A stretch of 64,000 bases of DNA from Symbiodinium sp. CCMP2592 (GCA_905221615.1 CAJNDT010006002.1:1462501-1526500), one strand, 5' to 3'; numbered from the stretch's first letter, positions 53,519 to 62,536 are shown. Numbers and translations are program-made. Notes: generated by a model not told the origin, from the sequence alone.

Positions 53519-53620
53519 AGTGTGGGGTCTCAGACGTTCTAAAGCCGTCTGTCACGACTTACCATGGCAAAAAAATTGGCCTTCCAGCAAGTGTCGCAAA
53601 GGGGAACATGTGTTTTCTGG
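53519..53620 (+). CDS. Internal exon, unknown protein
   Basis: Acceptor ...ccaggtttcag after CCCTAAACC; reads WGLRRSKAVCHDLPWQKNWP then SSKCRKGEHVF; donor CTGG|GTTTAGTGG. Confidence 0.5.
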
Positions 53621-53683
53621 GTTTAGTGGTTTCTGGTTGAGGGTTTTAGGGGTTGGGGATTTAGGATTTAGGTGATTCTACAG

Positions 53684-53978
53684 CGGACCAAGGTGGTGGC
53701 ATCACCCATCATCCACCCATCATGCAAACACTTACCTTTGGTTAGTAGGGAATGGAGGAATGGGGGTACAATTATAACTACTGGTACTATTACTACCATT
53801 CCCTACTAAACAAAGGTAAGAACATGCTGGTCACGTCTTAGCTGCCGGGAGCAGGGAGTGCCGTCTGGTTGGGAGATGAGTCGGTGCGGGAAGGACGCAG
53901 CTTCAGACGTCGGTGTTGCTTGACCAGTTCCTCCTCCCGACCGCAGAAAAGGAAAAGTATGAAGATGAAACTGTGTGA
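53684..53978 (+). CDS. Exons around a family-B element, unknown protein
   Basis: 53684-53744 (acceptor ...gattctacag; [20 protein letters not shown], 11 of the first 16 codons G/C-ending) meets donor A|GTAGGG inside the MITE. From the element's right AG (53820) a frame [17 protein letters not shown] continues. 53907-53978 in the same frame reads [20 protein letters not shown] then TGA; the TGA at 53877 would be removed by a 39-nt GTTGGG...TTCAG intron. Confidence 0.42.
53731..53820. mobile_element. MITE family B, copy 3
   Basis: CTTACCTTTGGTTAGTAGGG ... CCCTACTAAACAAAGGTAAG, 90 bp. Confidence 0.88.
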
Positions 53979-53984
53979 TATTGA

Positions 53985-54165
53985 AATATATATATATATA
54001 TATATATACATACATATATATATATATACATATATATATATACATATCTATATCTATATCTATATCTATATCTGTATCTGTATCTATATCTATATCTATA
54101 TCTATATCTATATATACATATATCTATATCTATATATATACATATATATATATATACATTCGTAT
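53985..54165. repeat. TA / TATC microsatellite
   Basis: (TA)n and (TATATC)n tracts, about 180 bp, directly upstream of the spliced-leader relic. Confidence 0.97.
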
Positions 54166-54190
54166 CATGTTATCACCAGATTGCAGGGCC

Positions 54191-54212
54191 TGCGCAGTCA
54201 TTTAGGCTCAAG
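54191..54212 (+). other. Relic of the dinoflagellate spliced leader
   Basis: Aligned without gaps to the 22-nt dinoflagellate leader (which ends CCATTTTGGCTCAAG), 18 of 22 positions agree. The core here is CATTTAGGCTCAAG. It lies 40 nt before an ATG. Established: retro-inserted dinoflagellate genes keep such relics. Inferred: the ORF at 54252 is a retrocopy. Confidence 0.7.
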
Positions 54213-54251
54213 AAGTTGACAGTGGGAAGGCTCCGATCGACCAGAGCCACC

Positions 54252-54401
54252 ATGGACCAAACAGGCCAATTCGTGTCACCTTCGGTGTCGCTGCTCTCTG
54301 GTGAGACTCTGGTTCTAGACGATCTGCCAGCGGGCACTCGAATTTCTGATGTGAAGCAGCACCTGCGGCGGCGCTGGACACACCTGAAGGACCCCAGCTA
54401 G
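54252..54401 (+). CDS. Ubiquitin-like N-terminus, probable retrogene fragment
   Basis: GCCACCATGG context. Reads [20 protein letters not shown] then [15 protein letters not shown]: a beta-hairpin (V-x-L-L-S-G-x-x-L) followed by a helix with D-V-K, the layout of the first half of a ubiquitin fold, common in dinoflagellate proteins. TAG after 50 codons; another frame is open just beyond (LDLIEIPVANLCVELVREA), so a frameshift may have broken the copy. No intron is visible, consistent with retroposition. Confidence 0.55.
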   Translation: MDQTGQFVSPSVSLLSGETLVLDDLPAGTRISDVKQHLRRRWTHLKDPS

Positions 54402-54616
54402 ACTGGACTTAATTGAGATACCTGTAGCGAACTTATGTGTGGAGCTTGTCCGTGAAGCATGACAGGAGTCTGCACAGTTGTCGGATGCTACGGACCGTAA
54501 GTGATCAATGCCTTCACCTGGAGACGTCAATCTTTGAATTTGAATGAAATTATAGACTGTCTGCAGTTCACACAGAGACCCTTCGTTACCGTAAGCCCTA
54601 CCTTAACCCCAAGTAA

Positions 54617-54676
54617 CCTACCTTTTTAGGGACTTATATAAAGAAACCATATTAGGAACCCTGAAAAGGCAGGTTC
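54617..54676. repeat. Small palindrome
   Basis: CCTACCTTTTTAGGG ... CCCTGAAAAGGCAGG, 60 bp; may be an unrecognised element family. Confidence 0.5.
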
Positions 54677-54701
54677 AGATAAACTTTAAACCTGTTGACA
54701 G

Positions 54702-54810
54702 GAGAAGGCGATTCAGCTCTCCGATGGAGTGCGGAGACTTATCAGCAAGTGGAGAGCAACCTTCGGAGCTCTTCAAGAAGTTTCAGACAAATTCACGACT
54801 CCATATGGGA
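54702..54810 (+). CDS. Internal exon running into a family-F element
   Basis: Acceptor ...ctgttgacag; reads EKAIQLSDGVRRLISKWRAT then FGALQEVSDKFTTPYG; helical. Donor A|GTTTCCG is the first part of the MITE. Confidence 0.62.
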
Positions 54811-54915
54811 GTTTCCGAAAATTAGGGGTGCCCTATTTTGGGGTCCTCATAATAAGGATCCTATTATTCAGAGTACCATATTAGGAGGGTCCCCAACTTT
54901 CGGAAACTACCACAT
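54801..54915. mobile_element. MITE family F, copy 5
   Basis: CATATGGGAGTTTCCGAAAA ... TTTCGGAAACTACCACAT. Confidence 0.85.
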
Positions 54916-55231
54916 AAAATCCGGAGTTATAGGATACCACAAAATTGTAAGGGCTCCTACACTGGGTATCCCTGTTATCTGAAACCGCAGATGCTGTCTG
55001 CGGGTGTAGGGAAACAAACATGCCTTAAACACTGAACCCCTTAACCCTAAATCCTAGACCTTAAGTTGCGCAGCTGGAGGATGCTCCGCGACACGGAGGT
55101 CCTCCAAGACGTTGGCTCCAAGATGACAGTCGTGATAGGCCGATGCTGCGAACGCTGTTGAAGGTTTTAAGGGATAGGGTGTATGGTTTAGGGTTCAGGG
55201 GTTTACGGCTTCAGGGTGGCAGGGTTTAGGC

Positions 55232-55444
55232 TTGACGTTTAACTATTGTCCACCACCAAACTCGTGCTTTGGACCCGAGAAGTCTTTTAGCGACCAATCG
55301 TCGGACAATAGTTCGGGGAGGCAACGTTTCGTTGTCGGCCCCCTATTCAAAGCCGACATCATTCTCGGAGGAGGGTTGGAAGGAGAGCTCGTTTTCAAGT
55401 TGTTCGGTTCCCTAGCATCCAACACTCGAGTATTGCCTGAATAA
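55232..55444 (+). CDS. Exon ending at a family-A element
   Basis: Open frame SFSDQSSDNSSGRQRFVVGP then ADIILGGGLEGELVFKLFGS, 25 of 40 G/C-ending codons in the core; TAA at 55442 is within 5 nt of the MITE. Start uncertain. Not recognised. Confidence 0.42.
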   Translation: MTFNYCPPPNSCFGPEKSFSDQSSDNSSGRQRFVVGPLFKADIILGGGLEGELVFKLFGSLASNTRVLPE

Positions 55445-55445
55445 C

Positions 55446-55572
55446 ATCGGGGGCCTAAGCCAGTACCAATATTGCTGCAAGGGGATTCCTTATTGTAACT
55501 ATATGGTAACACTGTAACATGCCCCAAAACCCTATTCTAACCAGTAAGTATACTGCATTAAGGCGCCTATAG
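55446..55572. mobile_element. MITE family A, copy
   Basis: ATCGGGGGCCTAAGCCAGTA ... CCCCAAAACCCTATTC ... GGCGCCTATAG. Confidence 0.75.
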
Positions 55573-55675
55573 TTGGAAGCGACGCTTTGTGGACGGAGTT
55601 GGGCGTCCTGGGAGACTAGAATAAATCTTTGTACCCCAAACTGCCGTTGTTCAAGCTTTTCAGGCCCCTATCTTG

Positions 55676-55800
55676 TAACCCTATATCCTAAACCCTAAAC
55701 CCGATGTTAGATACCCCTATATCATAATCCTATCTCCTAAACCCCAATCCCGATGATATATACCCTAAGCCCTATATCCTACACCGATATCATATACCCC
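55676..55800. repeat. CCCTA.ATCCT / CCCCTATATCATA block
   Basis: Telomere-like units mixed with ACCCCTATATC repeats. Confidence 0.85.
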
Positions 55801-55823
55801 TATATAATATACTAGATACGAAG

Positions 55824-55900
55824 ACGTCGCGAGGCGAGGCCTCCACCTGCAGCGTGGAGGAGAAGCAATCAGTTGCATGCCTGTTTTCATCGGAGAACAT
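55824..55900 (+). CDS. Possible exon
   Basis: Acceptor ...ctagatacgaag; reads VARRGLHLQRGGEAISCMPV; stop TAG where the family-F remnant (55901-55980) begins. Confidence 0.38.
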
Positions 55901-55982
55901 TAGGGAGTTTCCAAAACCTAGGGGTGCCACATGTTTGGGGTCCTTATATAAAGGATCCTACCATTTTAGGGTACAAAACTAG

Positions 55983-56034
55983 GCAAAAGAGCGGTGTCAA
56001 TCGTACGCGCTGTGATGCCATCGTTGGTCAGATG
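55983..56034 (+). CDS. Internal exon, unknown protein
   Basis: Acceptor ...tacaaaactag at the end of a family-F remnant; reads QKSGVNRTRCDAIVGQM; classical donor ATG|GTAAGA. Confidence 0.45.
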
Positions 56035-56264
56035 GTAAGACCATGCGTTGCACGACCGCTTGTATGCACGGCAAGTCGGGGACCGAACGTGTGTGATAGC
56101 GAAAGTGCGAGAGAATGCGGGACCCAAGTACAGACACCAATTCTTGGCCCTAAATCATGGTGCTAAGTGCTAACAATAACACTAGTAATCATAATTATCT
56201 ATCAATAACAGTACGATCCTATTTTGGGATCCCTGGTTCAACAAACCCTCCACCTGGCTGGCAG

Positions 56265-57812
56265 GAGGCCATGAAGGCCATCAACGCTACATGCACAGAG
56301 ACGGGGAAGAGCTACAGCTGCAAGGCCAGCGTTTGGTCTCTTGAAGTGCGGGGATGGTTTATAGGATTCAGGGGAGAGAGAGTGAGAGGGCGGCGAGAAA
56401 GGAAGACCGAGGGAACGGTACAGACAAAGGGAGAGAGCGAATACTAGGAGAGTTTGCGACACTAGGAAGCAGGATCGCGTAGCTTCACAGCAGGGGATGT
56501 GGGTCACGAGCCAGACTCCTGAAAGGGATAAGATGCACCAGTCACAATGCTCGGACAGATTGCAAACAACTTAAAACAACATCCATGTCCCATGTCCATA
56601 AGAGCGCAAATAAGATCACGTGTCCCCGCAGCTGTTAGCTGGAGCCGGCCAACCCGACCAAAGGGATCCATCAAAAGAGATCTTTGATGGAGTCCTCCCT
56701 GCCGGAGCGCTCCCGCCTCAAGCTGAAGACACCTTCAATGGAGACCCTGGCTAGGAGGCATCGCGAGCTCGAAGAGTCTGACAGGATGCGATTACTGCCC
56801 GCCCAGCTGCGACAGAGCTGGTCTGTGACAAACTCGGGCACTTATGGCGTGATTTTCACGGATGGCAGACACGCCTTGAAGGTGTCCATTCGGGGTATGG
56901 ATCCCTCGAGGGAGCAGTTATGCGAGAGGCAGGTCACTGAGGCGGTAGTGTACAGTTTGGCTTCCCGGATGCTCTCCGAATTCGGCACACCGGCCCCCCG
57001 AAAGGCGAAGCTGCTGGATCGCTGGGGAACGGGTTCCCTTCGAGGTACGGACGACTGCTTGCGATCCCACCTGGTCCTGGACCTACTCCAGCCGGATGTA
57101 CAGCTGCCGGGAGAGAATCTAGGTAAGCTACGGAAATATCTTGATTTTGTGTTCTTCCGTTATTGTTTCAAGCGGATCCTACACTTATCAACGCTACTTT
57201 TTGGAGCTTTCAAAGGGCCAACCTAGGAAGCTGCTTCTGTCGGTGCAGCTGGGCCAAACTGACCTGGGAGTTAATGCTGGCTCTTTCATCGAAGGTCCCC
57301 CGGCACTCGTCGCTGGGCAGAACAAGTCACAAGGTTGGAGGAATATGAATGGTGCTGTTTTTGCAAAGACTGTGGGTCGCGAGGTTGCGGAGGAAGCCTT
57401 GCATGATGCTGGCTTCCTGCACGGATACTTGGAGACTTTCGGTATTTTCCTGCATGACTCAGAGATGATATGGGGAACGGTCGGCAACGGGCGCGCCTGC
57501 CTTCATGTGCTTGATTTCGACAAAGCCATCCTTAACTGCAATCCCGACGACATCGAGAGGCTGCGGTTCAGCGATCCTGTCTTCCCGCGTCCTTCACAAA
57601 GAACCGAGGTGGCAGATTACTGGGGTGCCGTCTTTTGGCGCGGTTGGAGTGCCGGGCAGCGTGCGGCCCAATCCGTCGTAGAGAAGAGTCGGATGCTCCG
57701 TGGGCCGCACGGAGCCGCCGATCGTTTCAAGCAGTACTTTCTCAAGTCTCTGCGCCAAAATTGTACAGTTCGGCGCTCCGACAGCGGCCCTAGGATTACT
57801 GTAGGGGCTTAG
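56265..57812 (+). CDS. Kinase-fold / DUF3669-like protein, multi-exon
   Basis: Exon 56265-56330 (acceptor ...acctggctggcag; 22 codons EAMKAINATCTETGKSYSCK+; donor AGC|GTTTGG) joins in phase 0 a long exon from about 56640: MESSLPERSRLKLKTPSMET ... VTNSGTYGVIFTDG, ALKVSI, RQVTEAVVYSLASRM ... SHLVLDLLQPDVQLPG. An intron follows (GTAAGC at 57123, or GTACAG at 57098), and the second half runs KLLLSVQLGQTDLG ... AEEALHDAGFLHGYLE ... GRACLHVLDFDKAIL ... SDPVFPRPSQ to 57812. GTYGVIF plus ALKVSI recall a kinase glycine loop and lysine. LHVLDFDKA and the D-P-x-x-P-R-P motif match DUF3669 proteins known mainly from fungi, where a kinase-like fold is degenerate. The exact join near 57123-57226 is unresolved. 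A family-A element starts at 57801 with GTAGGGG as a possible donor. Confidence 0.65.
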
Positions 57813-57920
57813 ATAATTTTTGCCAATACTGTTTTGGGGGTTCCTTATTATGATTATAGTCTAACGGGCCCCACAACCCTATTCTGATTATTAAGGCTTC
57901 TTATTAAGGCCTCCATCTTA
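57801..57920. mobile_element. MITE family A, copy at the 3' end of the kinase-like gene
   Basis: GTAGGGGCTTAGATAATTTT ... CTAACGGGCCCCACAACCC ... CATCTTAG. If spliced GT-AG, the frame would continue (GVVLDLAHGMILLSPKARPR) to 58064. Confidence 0.8.
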
Positions 57921-58279
57921 GGGAGTAGTGTTAGATCTCGCACATGGAATGATCTTGCTCTCGCCAAAAGCCCGGCCAAGAAATCTGTGTGCGAAGCGGA
58001 ACTATAGTGTTCGAGAGAGCCCTATGCACAACAGAATCGGCGAACGACGATGGTTGCCCAGATGAGCAAGCTTCACTCAAGATCTTTGTTGCACCTTCTC
58101 GTGAGAGGAACGTGAATACTTTGGAATTCACGACATGTGGTTTGTATGTCCTTATTCGTCGAAAGCACCAGCCATACAGATAGTAGGTACTGTACAGCAG
58201 AGCAACAGCGAACAACACAGTCAATAACCATGACAAAGATATCCATCATGAAATATGTCATGTAGTAGCCCTGATGTCC

Positions 58280-58395
58280 CGGAATCCTTGCTAGTTTGCA
58301 GCCAGAAAGGTCGTCTCCTGGGATGATGTCTGCCGCAGTCATGGGCCTGCCGATGCTCTGAGCGCTGGTGGGCCCAACATCACGGACTCCAGGCA
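58280..58395 (-). CDS. Possible minus-strand exon
   Basis: Minus strand, acceptor ...accctgcaag; reads GPTSAQSIGRPMTAADIIPG with 18 of 25 G/C-ending codons. The frame continues into GHQGYYMTYFMMDIFVMVID (hydrophobic). Confidence 0.42.
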
Positions 58396-58717
58396 CTTGC
58401 AGGGTCCTGTCAACTGCCAGTTGCCGAGACGAGGCTTCGTATCAAGAACCTACAACCAAGTCGGTGAATGGAAGCTGAAAATGGTATAAAATGAATGAGT
58501 TGCTAACTCTCGTGTGTAATCGAACTTTGAGCCCAAGCCGACAAGCCTTTGTTTATTTCATAGAGGCATAGAGGTATATATACCTGTAGTAACGTGCTCC
58601 GTAGCAGCATGTGTTTGGATTGTGTCGGCCTTCTTTCCCTGCAGCAAAGACGAAATAAACGAAAAGTCTTTGCTCGGTTCACATGTACATACACGAAGCA
58701 TGTATAAGATAGCATAA

Positions 58718-58721
<4 letters not shown>

Positions 58722-58765
<44 letters not shown>
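58722..58765. repeat. TA microsatellite
   Basis: (TA)n about 40 bp plus (CA)n. Confidence 0.97.
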
Positions 58766-58769
<4 letters not shown>

Positions 58770-58949
58770 GTGCTTGTTTGAGTTTGCTTGTCTTGGTTAT
58801 CCGGGTATACCAACTGGCATACATGCATACCTGCATGCATCTGCACATACCGCTACATACGCACGTGCTAGCAGACATCTATGAGCTGTGCTTGTCTCTG
58901 CCGTTGTGTCATGCACTCGGACATAGATAGACAACAAATCGATCAATGT

Positions 58950-59165
58950 CCGCCCCCTCCTGCACAGCTTTTCCCAGCGTCGTGCGCAATAACGGCAACC
59001 TGCTTCCGGGGTCCCGTCGATGTCAAATGATTTCAGCGACAACAAATGACAAGCATGACAAATCCGGATTGGACATTCCGCAGCATCCGGGCCGCCCGAC
59101 TTAGAGAGTGTAAACTTTGCATTTCGACACTCGCTGCAGGTCAAGTGCTTCCGACAAGCACATCA
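58950..59165 (-). CDS. Minus-strand exon with a cysteine-rich zinc-finger pattern
   Basis: Minus strand reads CACRKHLTCSECRNAKF ... AECPIRICHACHLLSLKSF ... GCRYCARRWEKLCRRG: C-x-C-x5-C-x2-C, then C-x5-C-x2-C, then C-x2-C. Paired Cys with R-x-C-x-x-C suggests a RING/FYVE-like metal-binding module. Subfamily not assigned. It would be convergent with the kinase-like gene. Confidence 0.48.
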
Positions 59166-59457
59166 TACCCCAACCCCATGTGCAAATTTGGTTAAGTCTT
59201 TTACGCGGCTCGTGGCGAGAGCAAGTGGTCAAATGATTGCAGCGGTACACAGGACACCAGCACAACGTACGTGCGAGTCTGGATTACCTCGCACTTTCGG
59301 CATAGGATTCAACGGATGCTTCTCACCATACAAGACGTACGTGACATGGGTTGCGAATGTGGTGACAGCGAGCGACAAAGCCCGGAGGGCAAAAGGACAC
59401 GTTTAGTTCTGCTTAGTTTACATCGTGTTGATGTAAGCTGTGTGAACAATCAAAACT

Positions 59458-59560
59458 GGGTAGTTGTCAAAATTATGGCCCCAGTTTGGGTACCCTCAAT
59501 GTTCGGTGCCGTACTATAATAGGGACCCAAAAAGGGACCCTAATTTTGACAACCACCCAA
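59458..59560. mobile_element. MITE family C, copy 2
   Basis: GGGTAGTTGTCAAAATTATG ... CCTAATTTTGACAACCACCC. Confidence 0.88.
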
Positions 59561-59570
59561 ACGGTCCAAG

Positions 59571-59635
59571 GCAAAAGTTCAAACGACGGGACAGCGAAGC
59601 CATGCCAAGCCTTTGCCCTATGCCTCCCGGGACCT
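59571..59635 (+). CDS. Possible exon after a family-C element
   Basis: Acceptor ...aaacggtccaag; reads QKFKRRDSEAMPSLCPMPPG, 13 of 21 G/C-ending codons. Confidence 0.35.
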
Positions 59636-59886
59636 TATTATGGGGTCCTTAAAGGGTCTAGGGCCCTAACTATGAGGTCCTTGGAGGGATAGGGTTGAAC
59701 CAAGCACATCCTGAACACACCAACAAAAGCTACATCTGCGTTTAGACCGCCCGCGACCCGTTGGCTCAATTCAAACGACGTCAAGCCTCAGCCCCGAACA
59801 CTTTGTTGAATACCCTATACCCTATAAACACCATAAGCCCTAAGCCCGCAGGGCGGCAAAATCCTAAAGCCCCCCACCTGCGACAG

Positions 59887-59978
59887 GCTCAAGGCCCGCA
59901 GTGGCCAAGCTCTGTGCCTCGGACATCTTGGCGTCTCTCTATGGGACTTAACGCAGCTTCGTGCGTTACGATTTCGGA
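59887..59978 (+). CDS. Internal exon, leucine-rich
   Basis: Acceptor ...cacctgcgacag; reads ARSGQALCLGHLGVSLWDLT then QLRALRFR; donor CGGA|GTTTAGGG. LxxLxxL spacing hints at a leucine-rich repeat, too short to be sure. Confidence 0.6.
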
Positions 59979-60241
59979 GTTTAGGGTTCAGGATGGGTTC
60001 AGGCTTAAGGGACTTCGGGCAGTGGGTTTGGGGGGTTCCATTTTCTGGGTGGAGGATTTTGGGGCCTTAGGGTTGAGTGTACAGGGCCTGTGCGGAAAAA
60101 GAGTTGTTCTGATGGGAGGGCGTGGTCGGTGGGTGGGGTTTTGTATGGGTGCACCAAACAGAAGTTACACTATTGTATCGGTAGGCAAGTATGTATTACG
60201 GGATTAGTCCTACGGAATGTTGAGAATGCTGCTTGAGGTTG

Positions 60242-60454
60242 TGTCACATGTTTGCTGAGGGTTTTGTGGCCGAGTATCCACAGCAAGATTCCATCCTAAA
60301 GCGACCATTGATCCTGGTCAGGTACACAGTGCGGAGCTGCAACTGGAACGAGAGGCCGGACCCGGTGGGCCTGTGTTCAGGAGCAGAGCATAAAGCTTCC
60401 AAAGCCAGTGCCAAAGGGCAGGTGCATAGCTTAAAATTGCGAGAGTTTTTTTAG
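60242..60454 (+). CDS. Exon, unknown protein
   Basis: Reads HMFAEGFVAEYPQQDSILKR then LILVRYTVRSCNWNERPDPV. In the second segment 19 of 20 codons end in G/C. Open to TAG at 60452; start uncertain. Confidence 0.55.
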   Translation, partial: CHMFAEGFVAEYPQQDSILKRPLILVRYTVRSCNWNERPDPVGLCSGAEHKASKASAKGQVHSLKLREFF

Positions 60455-60640
60455 CATGTGCATGCTTGCCGAAGGTTTGGTTTCAAACGGATTCAAGCTT
60501 GGAAGGTTGCGGTCTTCTTCCTATCCCTTTTGTCTGTCTCACTCTTCCTTTGTGTTTGCCCCTCCTTCCCTCCACCCGTGTGTCAGCGTCCTAGGCCTTA
60601 AGCCCCCAACCCTAAGACCACATGGCCCAACCCCGCGTGT

Positions 60641-60738
60641 ACTATAGGGGCCTCATAATTAGAATCAGAATAGGGTTTGGGGTATATCATAGTGTGTTTA
60701 TAATAAGGAACCCTAAGGAATAGTATTTGTAATTATTC
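60641..60738. mobile_element. MITE family A, reverse copy
   Basis: TACTATAGGGGCCTCATAAT ... AATAGGGTTTGGGG ... AGTATTTGTAATTATTCC. Confidence 0.8.
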
Positions 60739-60747
60739 CGGCTTGCA

Positions 60748-60860
60748 CAGAATTTGTCTTGGTACATCCACGAGCTGCTGCGCCCATTCATCCAACCGCC
60801 AGGCTTGGGAAAGTATCGGCCGATGAGATCTTTGTGCTCGTCCCTGGACAGGAGGACAGG
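60748..60860 (+). CDS. Possible exon after a family-A element
   Basis: Acceptor ...ccggcttgcacag; reads NLSWYIHELLRPFIQPPGLG, 27 of 37 G/C-ending codons. The minus strand is open too (SQAWRLDEWAQQLVDVPRQI), so strand is uncertain. Confidence 0.4.
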
Positions 60861-60874
60861 ATGTAGTGGACATG

Positions 60875-61025
60875 TGGATGTGTGTGTGTGTGTACGCATG
60901 TATGTTTGTACGCATGCATGCATGGATGGATGCATGAATGGATGCAATTATGTATGTATGTACGGATGTATGTATATGTATGTATGTATGTATGCAAATA
61001 TAAATATCTACATACATACACATAT
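60875..61025. repeat. TGTA / GCAT / GGAT microsatellite cluster
   Basis: Tetranucleotide tracts; a GAGA/GAGT tract follows at 61196-61245. Confidence 0.95.
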
Positions 61026-61277
61026 GGTATGTATGTGCTGTGCGCATGTCTAATTTGCCAATGTACCGGCATAATGCCAATATGTATATGGATATAAGCC
61101 GCTTCCGCGTGGGGGCCCAAACTCGGTGGTATTTTTATTTTTTCCATGAATGCTAGTCAGTCCTCCCAGACGACCTCTGTTAAACGACCCACCCGACAGA
61201 GAGAGAGAGAGAGAGAGAGTGAGTGAGTGAGTGAGTGAGTGAGAGAAAGAAGGAATCAAAGAAAGAGATGAAGCTGA

Positions 61278-61449
61278 GATTCCGCAGAGCTGCACCCAGA
61301 GCTAGTCGAAAGGCAAAGGGCTCCGGTTGCTACATGCCCGCTCCCCCAGCAGGACAAGCAGGAGCTTGCACCTGTCTCGTTGCGAGAGTACTTGAAGAAC
61401 ATTGGCGAGTACGGAGGCTATGCAGGCGAGTGGGCTGGGATTTCAACGT
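61278..61449 (+). CDS. Exon with weak OTU-protease-like segment
   Basis: Reads QDKQELAPVSLREYLKNIGE then YGGYAGEWAGIS. OTU deubiquitinases have (E/D)YL..I...G.WGG.-EL.A(L/F)S at this point of the fold. The match is partial and the catalytic Cys/His are not in this exon. Confidence 0.35.
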
Positions 61450-61468
61450 GTCTTACTTCCAAACCCAG

Positions 61469-61588
61469 ATCATGCCGACTGCTGACGCGAACGGTGCATG
61501 CTTCGCCAGTGGTAAGACAAGTTGCGGGGGCTTTTGTGCAGGTCTTGCGCCTGACACGGATCTATCGGATCTAGAAGCCGACGATGCG
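61469..61588 (+). CDS. Two tiny exons or one, unknown protein
   Basis: 61469-61511 (IMPTADANGACFAS; donor GTG|GTAAGA) and 61542-61588 (LAPDTDLSDLEADDA; donor GCG|GTGAGC) match in phase across a 30-nt GT-AG segment. The 30 nt are also in frame, so the segment may be coding. Confidence 0.45.
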
Positions 61589-61939
61589 GTGAGCATCAGG
61601 CAGCTTGCAGGATGTATTGACGAACCATCTGCAGGGCTGGGGATGTAGGAGACTAGAGTACAAGAGACAATTCTCTGTCTTCCTGTCACCCTACAGCCTG
61701 ACACCACTCCTTTTCGCAGTGCTGCCAGAGGCCACGTACAGACCACTAGGAACACCTCATCATGGCAAAACTGTGTCATTTTTAAGAGATTTACTCTACG
61801 TTTCCACAAGAAGGTAGCCATATTACTTACTATAAACCCCGATTATGGTAACTTACATTATAAATCCCTGTATTATTAAGGAATCTAATCTTAAATTTCC
61901 TCAACAAGAATCCGGAAAAGCCAAGCTGTGCTTTATCAG

Positions 61940-62110
61940 GGCCTTGGAGCGAAGCCCTCGCTGGCAGGTTTCAGACCACCTTCCTTCCTGTCCTGGAGGA
62001 CTCTGGGGACCCTTAATGGGGGCCCCTACCCTATAATGGGCTATATAATGGGTATATAATAGCTATACCACCTTCCTTCCCGTCCTGGAGGACTCTGGGA
62101 AGGTACTACG
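61940..62110 (+). CDS. Exon interrupted by a duplication-flanked insertion
   Basis: Acceptor ...gtgctttatcag; reads PWSEALAGRFQTTFLPVLED. From 61975 a 33-bp segment is repeated at 62067; the second copy continues DSGKVL to a classical donor ACG|GTAAGT. Removing 61999-62090 (GA...AG) restores one continuous exon. Confidence 0.6.
61975..62099. repeat. 33-bp direct repeat bounding an insertion
   Basis: ACCACCTTCCTTCC.GTCCTGG and AGGACTCTGGG occur at 61975-62007 and 62067-62099 with one mismatch; 59 bp of TATAATGGG-type sequence lies between. Confidence 0.92.
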
Positions 62111-62483
62111 GTAAGTCCAGGTCGAAGGCAGCCGTTTACTGTTCTCTGTTGTAGTACCGAGGTCGAAGGCAAAGGTTTATGGTATTCTACTACAGTACAT
62201 GGTATGATAGGATATGATACTATCTTATCTTGTGCTGTGGTATATTGTATGATGCTGGGGCATAAAGCAGTCGGCTGGTGAAACGCATCGCAGCTGTGCA
62301 TCAGAATGGCACATAGTTGCTACCGCAACGTACCTGTTGGGCACCCATCTCCTTGACTTTTTCTGACCTTCCCCAACACTTAAGCTCTAACGTAAACACC
62401 ATGCGCACAAACCCACGTTCAACCCGGAAGCAACGGCTGCAGAACTAAAGACATGCCTTTCTCAGCTTCCACTTCGATTCCAG

Positions 62484-62536
62484 CCTTGGTTCGTGCGTTT
62501 ACTTCCTGTGGCCTTCGACAAGCACATGCTTGGCTT
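62484..62536 (+). CDS. Internal exon, unknown protein
   Basis: Excellent acceptor (...cttccacttcgattccag); reads PWFVRLLPVAFDKHMLG; donor GCTT|GTGTGT. Confidence 0.42.
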
